The notes under the pieces were generated by a model that ran no database searches, was not told where the DNA came from, and worked only from the letters and a program-made list of their open reading frames with translations. The position numbers were made by a program, and so were the translations under genes. Positions 1-8,022 of a stretch of DNA of 63,424 nucleotides are shown here, piece by piece. Each line of letters starts with the position of its first letter. The first letter of the stretch is position 1. This stretch comes from Bacteroidales bacterium (GTDB lineage Bacteria > Bacteroidota > Bacteroidia > Bacteroidales > Marinilabiliaceae), in contig JAKSLF010000015.1 of NCBI GenBank assembly GCA_024401355.1, forward strand, positions 1 through 63,424, written 5' to 3'.

Positions 1-1
1 A

Positions 2-517
2 GGCATACTGATAACGATAGCCTATGATGAAACTATCGCAAGTGCACCAGCAGATGCACCAGCAGATGCACCAGCAAGTGCACCAGCACGTGCACCACAG
101 AATAGAATAGAAAAAGAAATATATAAAGAAAAAGAAATTACAGTTGTGTCGACAACCGTCGACACCCACCCCCCAAAACCTACCATCGATGAAATCCAGC
201 AATACATCACCGACAAGGGATACACCGACATCGACGCCGAGGCATTCTGGAACTTCTATGAATCGAAAAACTGGATGATAGGCAAAAACAAAATGTCTAA
301 ATGGAAATCCGCCATCGCCACATGGCACCGCAAAAACCTAATCGAACAAAAACAAAAGCAAAACATAAAACACACCGACAATGACACCAATCAAATCGAT
401 AGTCAAAACCGACGACTGCAAGACGCTCTTCTATCCACCTACTACTCTATGCTTGGCAGCCAAGAAGCTCCGCGAAACGAAGGACTACCCGACGTTCCTG
501 ACATCCTACTCGGTTGA
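2..517 (+). CDS. C-terminal part of a phage/plasmid-type replication protein (DUF6291-like), truncated by window edge
   Basis: The frame is open from the first bases, so the true start lies outside the window; the GTG at 146 is internal. The visible part has a 60-bp tandem repeat encoding A-x-A-P units, then a Lys/Glu-rich linker, then a helical domain with the pattern T-[IL]-D-E-[IV]-Q-x-Y-I near residue 62 and an aromatic stretch containing NWMIGKNKMSKWKSAIATW. From memory, that C-terminal domain is typical of DUF6291 and other replisome-organiser-like proteins of Bacteroidales phages and mobile elements. A DNA replication role is inferred from the family. The last 137 bp overlap the next gene in another frame, which suggests a compact element-type arrangement. 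Confidence 0.6.
   Translation, partial: GILITIAYDETIASAPADAPADAPASAPARAPQNRIEKEIYKEKEITVVSTTVDTHPPKPTIDEIQQYITDKGYTDIDAEAFWNFYESKNWMIGKNKMSKWKSAIATWHRKNLIEQKQKQNIKHTDNDTNQIDSQNRRLQDALLSTYYSMLGSQEAPRNEGLPDVPDILLG
38..97 (+). repeat. Five imperfect 12-bp tandem repeats inside a coding region
   Basis: Five consecutive 12-bp units of the form GCA-NNN-GCA-CCA, where NNN is AGT, GAT, GAT, AGT and CGT. They encode Ala-(Ser/Asp/Arg)-Ala-Pro and form a flexible linker in the truncated replication-type protein. Because the unit is a multiple of three, copy-number change keeps the frame. The first base of the array is 37 bases from the window edge, so more units could exist upstream only if the sequence before position 38 were repetitive; it is not. 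Confidence 0.85.
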
Positions 518-908
518 CAACGAAAACTACTGCGCCGCCAACGTCGACCGTGCCCTCACCACCAACTCACCCATGCTCGAAGTAGCCGCCGAAGCCTATG
601 GCGACCAGCAGGTCATCACCTGGCTCTACGCACACCTCGCCTCACTCGCTCTCTCCACCAGCGCCAAGAAGGGCGAAGAACTCCTCGTCAACCAGCTTAC
701 CAGCCTCGCACGCACCATCCTCTACAACTACCCTAAGCTCCGCACCACAGCCTTCATGCTCTTCTGCGCCAGGTTCAAGGCCGGACACTTCGGCACTTTC
801 TACGGCTCGTTCGACCCCCTCACCGTCACCTCGGCCCTCAAAGACTTCACCGCCTGGGCACAGCAGCAGCGATGGATCGCCATGGAAAAACAGTCGCGTA
901 ATGGCTAG
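381..908 (+). CDS. DUF6633 family protein
   Basis: A 175-residue protein with an N-terminal segment rich in CLAAKKLRETKDYPTF and a C-terminal part with FCARFKAGHFGTFYGSFDP and a final aromatic helix. The order of 'YPTF', a helical middle and 'F.AG.FG.FYG..DP' matches what I recall of DUF6633, an uncharacterised Bacteroidota family often near replication or mobile genes. ATG 381 is chosen because the conserved YPTF region begins shortly after it; the next in-frame Met is after that region. This makes a 137-bp overlap with the upstream gene. No signal peptide or membrane segment. Function unknown. Confidence 0.6.
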   Translation: MTPIKSIVKTDDCKTLFYPPTTLCLAAKKLRETKDYPTFLTSYSVDNENYCAANVDRALTTNSPMLEVAAEAYGDQQVITWLYAHLASLALSTSAKKGEELLVNQLTSLARTILYNYPKLRTTAFMLFCARFKAGHFGTFYGSFDPLTVTSALKDFTAWAQQQRWIAMEKQSRNG

Positions 909-926
909 AGATACCTAAAAATGACT

Positions 927-958
927 ATTGCGTGAGTTGTTGAAAATGTGTAATTTTG
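927..958 (+). promoter_or_regulatory. Bacteroidota-type promoter for the TonB receptor operon
   Basis: A -7 box TAATTTTG at 951-958 fits the Bacteroidota consensus TAnnTTTG. A TTG at 928-930 lies 20 bp upstream, where the -33 element is expected. The receptor start follows 22 bp after the box. Confidence 0.6.
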
Positions 959-980
959 CACCTGATGTAAAACGTTGTTG

Positions 981-3926
981 ATGCTCAAGATTCAGACTAT
1001 ACTGTTCATGATGCTGGTCTCGCTCCTCGCCATGTCGCAGTCCTACAGGATTAGCGGTCGTGTCGTCGATGCCGAGTCGGGCGATGGAGTGGGGTTCGCC
1101 TACGTGATGATACCCGAACTCTCGCTCTGGGCTGTAGCCGACGATGGCGGTTCCTTCGTCCTGCGCAACGTCGCTCCTGGTGAGTCTCTGCTCCAGGTCA
1201 ACTGCATGGGCTACGAGAAGTTCTCCACCAAGGTCACGGTCAACGCCGATATCGACAATCTCGTCCTCAACATCAACGCCAGCAGCCTCAAGATCAGCGA
1301 TGTCGTCGTCGTCGCACAGCGCAAGAAGAGCAGCATCTCCACCTCCTACAGCATCGACCGTATGGCGCTCGACAACCAGCAGATTCTCAACATGGGCAGT
1401 GTCTCGTCGCTCCTCCCTGGTGGACGCACGGTCAATGACAACCTGACGGACGACAGCCGACTCGCCCTCCGCAGCGAAAAGCTCGAGATGGGCAACGCCA
1501 GCTTCGGCACCGCGGTCGAGGTCGATGGAGTAAGGATGGACAACAATGCCACCATGGGCGAGGTCTCGTCGGCTTCCACACGCAGCGTCGCTACCTCCGA
1601 CATCGAGAGTGTCGATATCGTCACCGGCATACCTTCTGTTGAGTATGGCGACCTCAGCAACGGTGTCGTCAAGATCAACCTCCACAGGGGCAAGTCGCCC
1701 TACGTCGTCGAGGCTAAGGTCAACCAGAGCACGTCGCAGTTCTCGCTCAACAAGGGTGTCGACATGGGCGGCCGACGTGGTGTCGTCAATCTCTCGTTCG
1801 AACACGCCCGTTCCCTCAGGGAAATCGCTTCGCCCTACACTTCCTACAAGCGCAATGTCCTCTCTCTCCGATATAGCAATCTCTTCTTCCGCTCGTCCAT
1901 GCCGCTCAATCTCACGTTCGGCGTCTCGGGCAATATCGGCGGATACAAGTCCGAGCAGGACCCCGACAGGAATCTCGACTCCTACGACAAGGAGGACGAA
2001 CGCTTGCTACGTCTCAATCTCGACGGCTCGCTCCTTGTCAACAGCGCCTGGCTCACCGACCTCTCTCTCAAGGCCAACATGAGCCTCACATCGCGACTCA
2101 AGGATAGATATTACAACTCCAGCAGCTCTTCCGCCCAGCCCTACATCCACGTGATGCAGACTGGCTATCATGTTGCGGGCATTTCATCCGACGACGATAT
2201 CGTCCTCGGACCTACTGGCTACTGGTATGTGCATGAGTATAACGAACAGAAGCCTCTCAACGCCAATTTCGTCCTGAAGGCCAACCGCTCGAAGCGTGTC
2301 GGAAGTGCTCTGACTACTAAGCTGATGCTCGGCGCCGACTTCTCCATGAGCGGCAACAACGGACGGGGCAGGTACTACAACGACCTCTCCGTGGCCCCCA
2401 CTTGGCGCGAATACCGCTACGATGCTCTCCCTTGGCTCTACAATCTGGCGTTCTATGCCGAGGCTCAGGTGGCTCGCACGTTCCGCTCCAGCGACAAGCT
2501 CACGCTCAATGCCGGACTACGCGACGATATGACGATGATTCCACAGTCCGCCTACAATACGGTCGGCAGTCTCTCGCCTCGCTTCTCCGCTCGCTATCTC
2601 TGGACCAATGACAACGACGGCGCTCTCGTCGAAGATGTCGCTCTCCATGCCGGATGGGGTAGGAGTGTCAAGCTCCCTTCGTTCCAGATTCTTTATCCTC
2701 AGGAGAGCTATTTCGACATTCTCACGTTCACACCTGGCACTACGGCCGACAATAAGGCTTACTACGCCTACTACACCTATGCCAGCAAGCCACTCTACAA
2801 CGATGACCTCAAGTTCCAGATGACCAATCAGACCGATGTCGGTGTCGAGATGACTCTCCGCGCTGTCAAGCTCTCTCTCTCGGGCTTCTACACTACGACG
2901 GACAACGCCTATCGCATGGTCAACTCTTTCACTCCACTGCAGTATGCTTTCACGTCTCAGGCCGCTCTCGAGGATATCACCATCCCTAGCGCCGACCGCT
3001 CTTACTCCATCGACTCTTCGTCGGGCACGGTCACTGTCTCCGGCAACGGCATGCAGGTCGCTCTCCCGTCTTCGCTTCGCAACACTTTCCTCAAGAACAG
3101 GCAGTATGTCAACGGCAGCACCGTCAGGCGTTACGGACTCGAGTGGATGGTCGATGTCGAGATTCGCAAGTGGCTGACGTTCCGTCTCGACGGTATCTTC
3201 TACCGCTATCGTGCTGTCGACGAGACGCTTATTGCCGGCACTCCTATGGGCGTCGGCGACTATCTCGCTTCGTCGGCTCTGCAGCCTCTGGTCGGATATT
3301 ATCGGGGTAGCGGCGCCTCATCTGCCACCGACCCGAGCACACCAGCGGTTAGCAATGGCTCCGAGTCGTCGCACTGCCGACAGAATGCCTCGTTCACTCT
3401 CCGTGTCCCTAAGGCTCGACTCATCATGACTCTTAAGACAGAGGTCTCGCTCCTCAACAAGACCCGTCAGCTCTCTCAGGCCAATGGCAACACGCGTGGC
3501 TTCGCTATCGACAAGGCTGGCGACATCGAAGGCGCTCCTTTCAACGGTCAGGAGGACCACTACGTGATTCTCTATCCCGAGTTCTATTCCACTTGGCAAC
3601 AACCCGACGAGCTCATCGACTTCGCCGAGGCTCTCGCCAATGCCAAGGTCAGCAACAGGCAGCTCTACCAGCAGCTCTCGCAACTCATCGTGCGTTCGTC
3701 GACTGCCTACTATTTCAACCAGAATAAGGTCTCGCCTTTCTGCTCGATGAACTTCCTCGTCACTAAGGAAATTGGCGACCACGTATCGCTCTCTTTCTAT
3801 GCCAACAACTTCGTCAACACGATGAAAAGTGTTAAAGAGTCACAAACTCGACTCGAAACGTCACTTTTTGACAGCAAATACGTACCTAAATTATATTACG
3901 GACTCTCATTAAAACTTAAACTATGA
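981..3926 (+). CDS. TonB-dependent outer-membrane receptor with carboxypeptidase-regulatory-like N-terminal domain
   Basis: About 981 residues. A signal peptide (MLKIQTILFMMLVSLLAMS) is followed by a beta-sandwich domain (YRISGRVVDAESGDGVGFAYV, the CarboxypepD_reg-like start common in Bacteroidota receptors), a plug region with 'SDVVVVAQRKK' and 'VDGVRMDNNATMGEVSSAS', and a long beta-barrel ending in the aromatic/hydrophobic pattern YYGLSLKLKL. It should import a ligand across the outer membrane using TonB energy. The ligand is unknown; no SusD partner follows, so glycan import is not supported. The first ATG is 981; the upstream TTG codons at 975 and 978 were not used because the signal peptide begins cleanly at 981. 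The 3' end overlaps the next gene by 4 bp. Codons are strikingly C-rich (GTC, CTC, ATC). Confidence 0.9.
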   Translation: MLKIQTILFMMLVSLLAMSQSYRISGRVVDAESGDGVGFAYVMIPELSLWAVADDGGSFVLRNVAPGESLLQVNCMGYEKFSTKVTVNADIDNLVLNINASSLKISDVVVVAQRKKSSISTSYSIDRMALDNQQILNMGSVSSLLPGGRTVNDNLTDDSRLALRSEKLEMGNASFGTAVEVDGVRMDNNATMGEVSSASTRSVATSDIESVDIVTGIPSVEYGDLSNGVVKINLHRGKSPYVVEAKVNQSTSQFSLNKGVDMGGRRGVVNLSFEHARSLREIASPYTSYKRNVLSLRYSNLFFRSSMPLNLTFGVSGNIGGYKSEQDPDRNLDSYDKEDERLLRLNLDGSLLVNSAWLTDLSLKANMSLTSRLKDRYYNSSSSSAQPYIHVMQTGYHVAGISSDDDIVLGPTGYWYVHEYNEQKPLNANFVLKANRSKRVGSALTTKLMLGADFSMSGNNGRGRYYNDLSVAPTWREYRYDALPWLYNLAFYAEAQVARTFRSSDKLTLNAGLRDDMTMIPQSAYNTVGSLSPRFSARYLWTNDNDGALVEDVALHAGWGRSVKLPSFQILYPQESYFDILTFTPGTTADNKAYYAYYTYASKPLYNDDLKFQMTNQTDVGVEMTLRAVKLSLSGFYTTTDNAYRMVNSFTPLQYAFTSQAALEDITIPSADRSYSIDSSSGTVTVSGNGMQVALPSSLRNTFLKNRQYVNGSTVRRYGLEWMVDVEIRKWLTFRLDGIFYRYRAVDETLIAGTPMGVGDYLASSALQPLVGYYRGSGASSATDPSTPAVSNGSESSHCRQNASFTLRVPKARLIMTLKTEVSLLNKTRQLSQANGNTRGFAIDKAGDIEGAPFNGQEDHYVILYPEFYSTWQQPDELIDFAEALANAKVSNRQLYQQLSQLIVRSSTAYYFNQNKVSPFCSMNFLVTKEIGDHVSLSFYANNFVNTMKSVKESQTRLETSLFDSKYVPKLYYGLSLKLKL

Positions 3927-5158
3927 AAAAGTTGTTTTTCCTCTTGCTCGCAGTATTCCTTGTCTCATGCGATAAGGACGATGACAAGACTATTAAGACT
4001 TACGACTTGACTATCTCTGTCAACGGTGTCGAGGCGGTCTTCGATTCGTGCTACGTGATGGTAATTGACCAGCAGAACAATAGCAACTCTTGCAACCTTG
4101 ATGCCAGTGGTGTGACTACTTTCACGGTGCCTGCCGGTATCTACGAGGTCTATCTCAACGGAACTGTCACCGACGCTTACTGCCGCACTATCTATAATGC
4201 TTCTCAGACGGGTGTCGTCGTGGGCGATAAGACTGCCAACATGGTCGAGCTTACTGCCACTGTCACCAAGATGCAGACTGCCAATCCACTCGTGATAAAG
4301 GAGGTCTATTGCGGCGGCTGCCAGAAGGACGACGGCTCCGGCAAGTTCACCAACGATAAGTGCATCATCCTCTACAACAATTCTTCCCTTGCCGTGTCGC
4401 TCGCCAATGTCGCTGTCGGCATGGTCGAGCCTTACAATGCCGAGGCTGGCACTCATTCGTTCCTCACCGGAGGTAAGCTCACCTACGAGTCTGACAATTG
4501 GATTCCGGGCATCAACGGCATCTGGTATTTCAACTCTTCTGCCGAAATAGCTCCATACTCCGAGCTTGTCGTTGCTGTCAATGGCGCTATCGACCATACG
4601 CTCTCCTATAGCAATTCGGTCAACTATGCCAAGCCCGAATACTACTGCATGTACGACCCCGAGGCTGCTAGTTCCGACGGCGGACATTACAACAATACGT
4701 CTTACCATCCTTCCCCTTCCGAGGTGATCCCTTCCGATCATTACCTCAAGGCTATCAAGTATGGCAAGGGCAATGCTTGGCCTATGAGCCAGACGTCGCC
4801 TGCTGTCTTCATCTTCAAGTGTGAGAATAATTCTGTCGAGCAGTATGTTGCCAAGGAGGATAGTCTTGTCTACCCGGCCGACAAGCAGGGCAACCTCACT
4901 TATGCTTGCCTCCGTGTGCCTAGGGCTTGGGTGCTCGATGGTGTCGAGATTTTCAATTCCGACGCTGTCCCTTCGTCCAAGAAGCGCATGACACCCGATA
5001 TCGACAATGGATATGTCGAGATGAAGGGTGGTTTCGGTCATTCGGTCATCAGAAAGAAGGACGAAGCCGCTTCTGCTGCTGCCGGACATGATATTTATGT
5101 CGATACCAACAATTCGTCTAACGATTTCTATGAGGCTGATAAGTGCTCTCTTATGTAG
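3923..5158 (+). CDS. DUF4876 family lipoprotein
   Basis: A 411-residue lipoprotein: signal MKKLFFLLLAVFLVSC with lipobox V-S-C and an Asp-rich +2 region (CDKDDDK), which in Bacteroidota is compatible with surface export. An N-terminal Ig/CarboxypepD-like segment (residues 25-110) is followed by the long domain with 'VIKEVYCGGCQKDDGSGKFTNDKCIILYNN' features that I associate with DUF4876 (LTD-like fold is likely). It starts inside the stop of the TonB receptor (ATGA-type overlap) and overlaps the following barrel gene by 29 bp, so all three are translationally linked. It probably serves as the surface lipoprotein partner of the receptor, in the position SusD has in glycan systems. Substrate unknown. 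Confidence 0.75.
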   Translation: MKKLFFLLLAVFLVSCDKDDDKTIKTYDLTISVNGVEAVFDSCYVMVIDQQNNSNSCNLDASGVTTFTVPAGIYEVYLNGTVTDAYCRTIYNASQTGVVVGDKTANMVELTATVTKMQTANPLVIKEVYCGGCQKDDGSGKFTNDKCIILYNNSSLAVSLANVAVGMVEPYNAEAGTHSFLTGGKLTYESDNWIPGINGIWYFNSSAEIAPYSELVVAVNGAIDHTLSYSNSVNYAKPEYYCMYDPEAASSDGGHYNNTSYHPSPSEVIPSDHYLKAIKYGKGNAWPMSQTSPAVFIFKCENNSVEQYVAKEDSLVYPADKQGNLTYACLRVPRAWVLDGVEIFNSDAVPSSKKRMTPDIDNGYVEMKGGFGHSVIRKKDEAASAAAGHDIYVDTNNSSNDFYEADKCSLM

Positions 5159-6731
5159 TCTGATATCTCTGCCGGCTCTTGCGCAGGAGCGTTTCCAGGG
5201 TGTCGTCGACCGCAATGTCTGGCTTCTGTCCGACAATGCTGCGGCCCTGACGCTCTGCACCGACTCTACGGCTTCGCTCGCCGAGCTCGCATGGAACCGT
5301 TCTTGGGGCAAATGGCACGACTATAGCGAGGGTAGTTCACACAACAATGTGTCGGCTCGTGTCCAGTCGTTCCTGCATCTCTCGCCTTCGGTCATGACCT
5401 ATGGTAGTGTCTCCTACGACAATTTCAACGGACACCGCATGCAGGGCTCGATGCTCTTCGACGACGCCTCGCTCCGACCATTCGACATTGTCGACTACGA
5501 ACTGGGCAATGCCGGCGACAAGCATTTCGAGATGGTCTCGCTCGATGGGGCTGTCGGATGGCGTCCTCTCTCGCATCTGGCCATCGGGGCCAAGGCCGAC
5601 TACAGGGCGGCTACCTATGTCAAGTATAAGGACCTCCGACATACTAACACCTACATGCGTCTCGACCTCACGGCTGGCTTTTGCCTCCCTCGTCTCGCTG
5701 GCGGTCTCATCGATGCCGGACTCTATGGCGAGTATAGGCGTAGGGTAGAGGAACTCGTACTCAAGACTTACGGCACTAGCGATATTATATATAAGTCAAT
5801 CGTCGACTACGCCAATTTTACCGGTACTGTCGAGTCGTTTGGCGAAACTGGCTTCACCGATACGGGCACCGGACTGCCTCACCTCTCTGAAAAGAAGGGT
5901 GCCGCCGTCCAGCTCGCCTTCCATCTGACCGACAACATCGAGTGGCTCAACGAGTTCGTCTGGCTCACTCACGACGGTCGTTATGGCAAGAAGTCGCAGT
6001 ATACTATTTCTCATTCTAGGTGGAATGGAAAGGATTTTGAGCTCAGGTCACATCTCAAGTGGTCTCACAACGACGATTTGCATCTCGTCGATTTCTCTTG
6101 GCATTCCGAGAGTCTCGATGCCGACAGGGAGGTCTACATACGTGAGAACGACGACCGCAATGCTTCGGTGATTTACTATAAGTATTTTACCCCGGTCAAG
6201 ATGAACGACAAGCAGCAGACGACGCTCCGCTTTGCCTATGCCGGACGACTCAAGCCCTACGACGGTTGCTACCTCTGGAGCTTCGGTGCCGGAGCCGAGA
6301 TTGTCCGACTCGAACAGACGGCTTACGTCTACCCTAAATATAGTAGGCAGAAGATTAGCGTCTACCGTCCGTTTGCTCAGCTCGAGCGCAGGTTTATGAT
6401 GCACGACTACCGCCACTTCTCGGTCGGGCTCTCTGTCAATACGCAGAGCGGCAACGGCGATCTCAAGGACGACGGACTGCTCTCGGGCATCAACAGCGAC
6501 AAGAACAGCATGGAGGTGCAGTCCACTTTCCAGCTCCAGCACTACGAATGGCTCACTACCCGGCAGTGGAATGCCTCTTGCTCGCTCGGTTTCGGGTGGC
6601 AAATGAACCGTGCTGCTAATGTCAGACCATTTGTCTCAATGACTTACGGATTGTGCAAGGCAACTGACAATTCTTGCATCGACGGGTCGTCGCGACATGA
6701 TTTTTCTCTCCGTCTCGCTTGCGAGTTCTGA
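5130..6731 (+). CDS. DUF6850 family outer-membrane beta-barrel protein
   Basis: ATG 5130 gives a normal signal peptide (MRLISALLCSLISLPALAQ) and a mature protein of about 515 residues starting ERFQGVVDRNVWLLSDNAAAL. Alternating hydrophobic/aromatic strands run to a terminal F (SLRLACEF), the typical end of an outer-membrane barrel. The 'N...L..S.NAA.L' opening and 'GKWHDYSEGSSHNNVSA' match my memory of DUF6850, which travels with DUF4876 and a TonB receptor. An upstream in-frame start at 5028 was rejected because it would add a hydrophilic extension lying wholly inside the DUF4876 gene. Function unknown; probably the third part of the same transport or surface system. Confidence 0.7.
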   Translation: MRLISALLCSLISLPALAQERFQGVVDRNVWLLSDNAAALTLCTDSTASLAELAWNRSWGKWHDYSEGSSHNNVSARVQSFLHLSPSVMTYGSVSYDNFNGHRMQGSMLFDDASLRPFDIVDYELGNAGDKHFEMVSLDGAVGWRPLSHLAIGAKADYRAATYVKYKDLRHTNTYMRLDLTAGFCLPRLAGGLIDAGLYGEYRRRVEELVLKTYGTSDIIYKSIVDYANFTGTVESFGETGFTDTGTGLPHLSEKKGAAVQLAFHLTDNIEWLNEFVWLTHDGRYGKKSQYTISHSRWNGKDFELRSHLKWSHNDDLHLVDFSWHSESLDADREVYIRENDDRNASVIYYKYFTPVKMNDKQQTTLRFAYAGRLKPYDGCYLWSFGAGAEIVRLEQTAYVYPKYSRQKISVYRPFAQLERRFMMHDYRHFSVGLSVNTQSGNGDLKDDGLLSGINSDKNSMEVQSTFQLQHYEWLTTRQWNASCSLGFGWQMNRAANVRPFVSMTYGLCKATDNSCIDGSSRHDFSLRLACEF

Positions 6732-6753
6732 TTTTTTTACCTAATTTTGGGTA

Positions 6754-6785
6754 TTGCATCCAAGTAGCTTTTCTTGGTAACTTTG
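6754..6785 (+). promoter_or_regulatory. Promoter for the GLUG-like protein gene
   Basis: -7 box TAACTTTG at 6778-6785, TTG at 6754-6756 with a 21-bp spacer; start codon 32 bp downstream. Confidence 0.6.
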
Positions 6786-6817
6786 CATCAGGAAAATGAT
6801 ATTAAACAGATTGAAAA

Positions 6818-8020
6818 ATGAAGAAATTATTTACGCTTTTTGTTGTTCTTGGTGCGGCACTCAACGTTATGGCCGACAATGTTTATGGTTTTGCTGGTAG
6901 TGGTACAGAAGCCGACCCATACAAGATTACTTCGGCTGCCGATTTCACAACTCTCGCTGAGAAGATTACAGCAGATAACACTGGTGCTGGTGAGTATTTC
7001 GTTTTGACTGCCGACATCAATTTCGGCGGCACTGAAGAAAACCCTGTGCAGTTCCCATCGGTTGCAAGAGCTGCTATCACTAATCTCACTACTATTGCCT
7101 GGGGTTTTCAAGGTATAATCGATGGCAATGGCAAGAAGATTAGCGGCATCTATCATACTAATTGTGCCAACAATGATGAAAGCAAATTCAATGCTCTTGT
7201 CTCTTCGCTTGGTGAAGGCGGTGTGGTAAAGAATATGACCTTTACTATGAATAATTTTGTCAAGGCATATCAATATGTTGCACCTTTTGTTAGTCTCAAT
7301 TATGGAGGATTTGTTGAAGACTGCATCAATTATGCCGATATCACTTCGGTTGGCGCAACAGCATCTGGCATCTGCTCTTATATCGTCAAGGGAAAAGGTG
7401 TCGTGAGAAATTGCACTAACTATGGTGACATTGTTGCTTCTACATACGCAGCCGGTATTATTGGTGGAAGTCAGTCTGGTGCTTTAGTAGGTAAAACTGA
7501 TGCAGAATACGCGAACGTTATAGTTGATCGTTGTGTTAATTATGGCGATTGCTCTTCGACTAATGGAACAGGCGCTGCTGGTATTGCTGGCAATTTTAGC
7601 GGTGTGATCACCAATTGCACAAATAACGGAAATATTAATGATCCCAAGGGAAAATATATTGCCGGCATCGTGGCTAGCATGGCCTATGTCGCTGACGTCA
7701 GTGGTAATGTCAACAATGGAGATATTACGGGTTCCAACTATGTAAGTGGCATCGTCAGTTATATCGCTAAAGGCAACAACGAAGATGTCGACTTTTCCGA
7801 CAATATTAATAATGGTCTGATTGTTGGGACAGGTGAGAATTGCGGACCAATATTTGGTGGCGGTCTGCGTACTGCTCAGATAATAACTGCTGTCAACAGA
7901 CTGATAGCTCCTTCCATCACCGACGATAGCGCTCCTTGCTACAATCTCATGGGGCAGCGTGTCTCTCCTTCTTCCAAGGGTGTCGTTATCAGACGTGGAA
8001 AAAAATATATCAATAAATAA
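6818..8020 (+). CDS. Secreted GLUG-like repeat surface protein with C-terminal sorting-type tail
   Basis: 400 residues. A signal peptide (MKKLFTLFVVLGAALNVMA) is followed by 'GSGTEADPYKITSAADF', the standard opening of Bacteroidota beta-helix/GLUG proteins, and by repeats of the form 'C.NYGDI....AGI.G' between about residues 155 and 330, which predict a right-handed beta-helix. The C-terminus (PCYNLMGQRVSPSSKGVVIRRGKKYINK, split here as PCYNLMGQRV and KGVVIRRGKKYINK) resembles the short tails that direct Bacteroidales proteins to type IX secretion and surface attachment. Likely adhesin or surface structural protein; ligand not predictable. It lies 2 bp before the M16 protease and may be cotranscribed with it. 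Confidence 0.7.
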   Translation: MKKLFTLFVVLGAALNVMADNVYGFAGSGTEADPYKITSAADFTTLAEKITADNTGAGEYFVLTADINFGGTEENPVQFPSVARAAITNLTTIAWGFQGIIDGNGKKISGIYHTNCANNDESKFNALVSSLGEGGVVKNMTFTMNNFVKAYQYVAPFVSLNYGGFVEDCINYADITSVGATASGICSYIVKGKGVVRNCTNYGDIVASTYAAGIIGGSQSGALVGKTDAEYANVIVDRCVNYGDCSSTNGTGAAGIAGNFSGVITNCTNNGNINDPKGKYIAGIVASMAYVADVSGNVNNGDITGSNYVSGIVSYIAKGNNEDVDFSDNINNGLIVGTGENCGPIFGGGLRTAQIITAVNRLIAPSITDDSAPCYNLMGQRVSPSSKGVVIRRGKKYINK

Positions 8021-8022
8021 GT

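Noticed and set aside
38-97. Repeats considered as a CRISPR array
   Set aside because: Units are 12 bp with no spacers and are coding; no cas genes anywhere in the window.
22-231. Minus-strand ORF of Gly/Ala repeats
   Set aside because: It is the complement of the 12-bp APA repeat region in a clear plus-strand frame.
598-918. 106-residue Ser/Pro-rich plus-strand frame
   Set aside because: Low-complexity shadow of the DUF6633 gene in another frame.
915-1805. Long minus-strand frame opposite the TonB receptor
   Set aside because: It arises from the strong C-rich third-position bias of the receptor gene; no recognisable domain.
3965-5311. 448-residue minus-strand frame
   Set aside because: Antisense to the DUF4876 gene and composed of low-information sequence.
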